In this document: positions 60,501 through 64,000 of the stretch, piece by piece
Position numbering within the stretch: position 1 is the stretch's first letter
Layout: each line of letters opens with the position of its first letter
Assembly: GCA_002794735.1 (NCBI GenBank)
Contig: NBAZ01000002.1
Span: forward strand, 868,001-932,000
DNA from: Pyrrhoderma lamaoense
Taxonomy: Eukaryota > Basidiomycota > Agaricomycetes > Hymenochaetales > Hymenochaetaceae
DNA: 64,000 bases
Direction: 5' to 3'
Translations under genes and position numbers: made by a program
Notes under the pieces: model-generated
What the model was told of the DNA's origin: nothing
Databases searched by the model: none
Seen by the model: only the letters and a program-made list of their open reading frames with translations

Positions 60501-62418
60501 TCAAAGATAGCAGCAGCAGCAACAACAACAACAACAATATGCTCTGCGACATGTCTCCATCGCCATCGCCATCTGCTCTTGCTTTCCCCCTCAGTTCTCA
60601 AAGACTCGCAAAGGTAGCATTCCAAATTTACGCAGGATAGACACCTCTTCTGCTGAACGACTTGTTCCAAAACTCACCGTGCGTACCGTACCAATAAAAG
60701 CGAACACTCTCGCTGCTCCATCATCCCATTCACAACCAGCTACGATCTCAAGACACTCCTCTGCATCATCACTTCGCTCGACGCACTCCCCCCGCGTCTA
60801 AACTTGAACTTGGTCCCTCCAAGCTCAAATAACTCATCATCAGCGGCAGCAGGGCCATCGCTCTCTTCATCGACAACAAAAAATGGTCTCTCACCACCCT
60901 CGAGCAATAATAGCTCAACTGAATGTCTTCTTTCGCCATCAATACATCACCAGTCTTCTTCTTCATCTCTGTTCTACAAATATTCTACGGCAGCACCCGA
61001 ACCCCAACGACCCCGGTGGGTTTCGGTTTGAGCGGTAGTGGGTTGGGAATGCCTTCAACACCTTCAACGGCCCGACCAGACTATGACCAGCCACCATCAA
61101 CGGAAGAAGACCCACTACCCATTTTCTCGATCTCAACAATCCTGCCGAATTTCCTTTACCTAGGTCCAGAGCCATCGTCGCCAGAGCATGTTGAAGAGCT
61201 CTCAGCGCTCGGGGTGAAGCGGATATTGAATATCGCGATTGAGTGCGATGATGATTTAGGACTAGGGTTGAAAGAGAGATTTGAGAAGTATACGAGGATA
61301 CCAATGAGGGATACTGTTGAAGAAGAAAATGTCGCGAGAAGCGTTAGGGAGGCGTGTGATGCCCTTGGTGAGTAAAGCTTTTCTGAGCTTTGAAATTCCC
61401 TTCTTGCATAGCCTATTCAACCATAATCTAACTCAATCTTGTATCAAATCTCTCTTCGTTCGATTGCTATTTGAATACTACGATGGCCAACACAGATGAT
61501 GCTCGCCTACATAGCGCGCCTACATACGTACACTGCAAGGCGGGTAAATCACGAAGCGTGACAGCAGTGATCGCGTACCTCATTCATGCAAACCATTGGA
61601 CACTTGCCCGTGCGTACGCGTTTGTGACCGAGCGGAGAAAGGGTGTGAGCCCGAATATCGGGTTTGTATCTGAGTTGATGACATTTGAAGAGATGGAACT
61701 TGGCGGGAAGTCAGTTGGAGTCGTTGGGATTGGAGGCGCAGGTGCAAGAGGAGGTGCAAACGCAAGTGCAGCGGGAAGAGGTGAGGGCTCGGGCGGGAGT
61801 TCCGGGCCAGGGAAAGGGGTTGGTGGGTACGGAGCTGGACCGGCTTCTGCAGTCGAAGGGTCGAGTAGTATGGATTCCCGACAAGCGTTGTATAATGTCC
61901 ATCAGCATTACGGAGGTGGCTATGGGTACGGGTACAATGGGTACAACGCAAGCGTGAGACGTGCAGCGAAAGCGAACATGAGAGAGTCATTACCACCTAT
62001 GGTCTCCTCCTCTTCTTCTTCAGCTGTACTGACGACAGGGAGTGCCATGGGAGAGGAAGGGCAAGATGAGGAAGGATTCCGGATGTCGGGTGGCGAAGCA
62101 GGTAGTATCTCATCGGCAGATGCTTCTTCTCAGTCAATCTATCCGACTTCTACCACGAAATCTAATGGGTTATCTCATTCAACGAATGCACCGGCCCCTT
62201 CCTCTGCTCGGCCCGGATTGAGACTCGAAGAGCGAGAGAGAGTCGGAGACTCAGCGCAGGAGGTAGAGGTAAAAGATGCCTCTGGGAGATACAGGCACGC
62301 AAGGCGAGCGCCTGTGGATGAATATACGCTTCAGCCGATGAGGAGGGTGAGTAAGGCTGGATTGGAGAGCTCTGAGTGGTCGCTGGGACTAGGGTCAGGA
62401 AGCGAGCGCGATGGATGA
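57578..62418 (+). CDS. MAP-kinase phosphatase: rhodanese-like plus dual-specificity phosphatase, very large
   Basis: Dephosphorylates Thr and Tyr of an activated MAP kinase (fungal Msg5-like role inferred). Exon 1 begins at ATG 57578; about 680 residues are Ser/Asn/Thr/Pro-rich disordered sequence. A rhodanese-type MAPK-binding domain follows at about 59610-60240 (PLIIDTRPCVDYLACRIRGS, then NISIPSLILRR, VVVCDEV, VRFLKGGIAAVRV). After another disordered region the phosphatase domain starts near 61120 (ISTILPNFLYLGPEPSS, GVKRILNIAIECDDD, MRDTVEEEN with the general-acid Asp). It is split by an intron at 61368-61495 and continues TYVHCKAGKSRSVTAVIAYL, carrying the HCx5RS catalytic signature. A Gly-rich tail ends at TGA 62416-62418. 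The long exon breaks frame three times, at the C runs 60586-60590 and 60788-60793 and at the C/G runs 61011-61020. Each is repaired by one extra base; FSKTRKGSIPNLRRIDTSS after the first supports this. Confidence 0.85.
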
Positions 62419-64000
62419 TGATCGCCAGTGAACTAACAAAGCAAACTAAAATTAAGAATCACATAACTTTATCATAATTTTGATGTTGATGGATTTTTCT
62501 ATTGTTGTGCCTTCATTTTTGGGTCCTATTTCTCCAACTTTTGGTTCTCTTCAATTAACTTTCGTTGTTTGTTTTTTTATTATTTTTATAACGTCCTTTT
62601 CCCCCAACCCCCAACTACTCCTTTCGACCTGCCTGTTTTTGTTTATTTTTTGTCTGGTATGTCTGGTACACGCAACAAGAACGTTTGTTTACATTGCTTT
62701 GCCCCTCCCCCTCCTTCAGTTTTTGAAGTGTTTTTACTTCTCTTCGTTTTTTATCTTTGTCGCATTATCATCATGCTTAACCTTATTACGACATATGCCA
62801 TTCATCAATACCTATTCACATATTCTATACTTTATTTCTATACCTAAACTATACACAACGCTTGATTTTTTTGTTTAACCTGAGCTTTGATTTTCTTGCA
62901 TCTCTTCGTTATGTCTTTTTCTTCTTGGTTTTCAACTTTTTTTCCATAGGACTTTCAAAAACGACAACGTGGACTGATGAATCTGGTCACACTCTCAGCA
63001 CGCTATTTCTCATCATTTTGTTAACATCTTCCCATTTTTCCCTCTTCCCTTCTGAATTATTCTGGCTTGCGGGGTCTGCAAACATTTCGCATTGGCTATT
63101 TTACTGTACTCACAGATGCAGAATAGACAGGACCTCTTTCTATTCGCATTTACAACTGCATATCGCATATTTTTATACATTTTTGGGTATCTACCTGCCT
63201 GTTTATCGTGACACACTACATACTCAACACCTATGGGTATATAATTAGTACAGAAAAAAACTTCATACACTTCTCCTTCATTAAATCTCTGTCCTACCCT
63301 CCCTCTTTATCCATTACGACTACGGTCCTCACTCTCTCTCTTCCATATACAAAATTATTAAATATAACCAAATGTAACAACTATTGCCTATGTATGTATG
63401 TATCCATTTGTTTATGTTTATGATTTTGTTTCTTTCCAGTACCTGGATCGAGAATAAACAGTTTTTCCCTTAGAAAGACGAAGAAGGTGTTAGAAAACAA
63501 GGTAATGATAGAAGGAACGTCAATGTGACTTCGGCAATGGTGCTAGAACCTAATAGAATGGTTATTGTTCCTTTGACGCTCAAGGGAAAAGCGATGATTG
63601 TTGATGTTGATGATTATATCTGTTTGGTACATTCATTTCCATTCGGTTTCAATATTAATAAAAGAGTAACCAGGTGATCATGGGGCTGAATTATGATAGA
63701 TCCGGTTGTTTATGGGGCTGTCTCCCCTAGTACTACATGTACTTCGTAGCCTGATCACCCGGTACTCGGGGACGTTGGAGTATCGATCCCGGAGCGCCCA
63801 AGGGTGGGGTGCGGAGAATGAGGAGAACCTAAATATAAGCTTGTCAAGTGGTCAGAGGTTAGTGAAATTGGGGGTGAGTTGAGCTTTGTTTGTTTGTGTA
63901 AAGCTGTGCAAGCGTGTGTACAGGTGTAACCGCTGATTTGGGAGGGGAACGTGGTAGAAAGTGAAAAGGCTACTAAAAAGGAAAAGAGATTCTTGGAAGC
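62419..64000. other. 3' flank and unassigned end of window
   Basis: T-rich sequence to about 63420, with open frames that have no domain; probably a 3' untranslated region plus spacer. From 63470 to the end I see no gene. An imperfect inverted repeat lies at 63670-63763. Confidence 0.4.
63670..63763. repeat. Imperfect 12-bp inverted repeat
   Basis: ACCAGGTGATCA (63670-63681) pairs with TGATCACCCGGT (63752-63763) with one mismatch across a 70-nt loop. The loop contains ATGGGGCTG twice. It could be a transcript structure or chance. Confidence 0.5.

Noticed and set aside
62480..62878. 132-codon hydrophobic plus frame after the MAPK phosphatase
   Set aside because: Phe/Leu-rich because the DNA is T-rich; likely 3' untranslated sequence.
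63770..63815. GATCGATCCCGG-like string resembling a tRNA T-arm
   Set aside because: No matching acceptor, anticodon or D-arm could be folded around it.

Overview
This window is nuclear DNA of a basidiomycete fungus, most likely an Agaricomycete. Genes are broken by many 50-70 nt GT-AG introns, and some exons are only 8-18 nt long. Several families are typical of that group: a DUF6699 protein, DUF6533-type seven-helix membrane proteins, small two-LysM secreted proteins, a rhodanese/dual-specificity MAPK phosphatase and an Ish1/Msc1-like protein. No species is assigned. No rRNA, tRNA or CRISPR array was recognised by eye. All gene models are hand-spliced, so exon ends are inferred from reading frame, splice consensus and family conservation.

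Layout. 1.7-5.4 kb (minus): MCM10 replication factor and a DUF6699 protein. 6.2-10.5 kb (plus): a Nudix hydrolase fused to a degenerate protein kinase, then a secreted Ish1/Msc1-repeat protein. 10.5-13.6 kb: no gene seen, one strong hairpin. 13.6-19.0 kb (minus): a disordered acidic protein of unknown function and an MFSD1-like transporter. 20.6-24.6 kb: NAD-malate dehydrogenase (plus) facing an aryl-alcohol-dehydrogenase-type aldo/keto reductase (minus). 26.5-39.9 kb: an accessory block with a membrane/WD40 protein, LysM protein 1, two tandem DUF6533 membrane proteins and LysM protein 2. 40.8-48.6 kb: housekeeping genes for choline-phosphate cytidylyltransferase, a MATE transporter and dihydroxyacetone kinase. 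49.3-53.5 kb: a second membrane/WD40 protein, paralogous to the first. 54.5-56 kb: EMC7 of the ER membrane complex. 56.5-57.0 kb: a 520-bp pogo/Fot1-like MITE. 57.6-62.4 kb: a very large rhodanese + dual-specificity MAP-kinase phosphatase.

Two themes stand out. First, three families occur as paralogous pairs inside one window (WD40-membrane, LysM, DUF6533), which suggests recent local or segmental duplication of surface and secreted proteins next to essential metabolic genes. Second, otherwise clean conserved genes (MCM10, malate dehydrogenase, aldo/keto reductase, choline-phosphate cytidylyltransferase, EMC7, MAPK phosphatase) each carry one or more frame breaks, and every one is repaired by restoring a single G or C in a G/C run. 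This looks like a consensus-sequence artefact more than gene death, and it should be settled before any gene here is called broken.

The strongest candidate for something undescribed is the Nudix-pseudokinase fusion. Its Nudix catalytic motif is intact, while all three canonical kinase catalytic positions appear lost.
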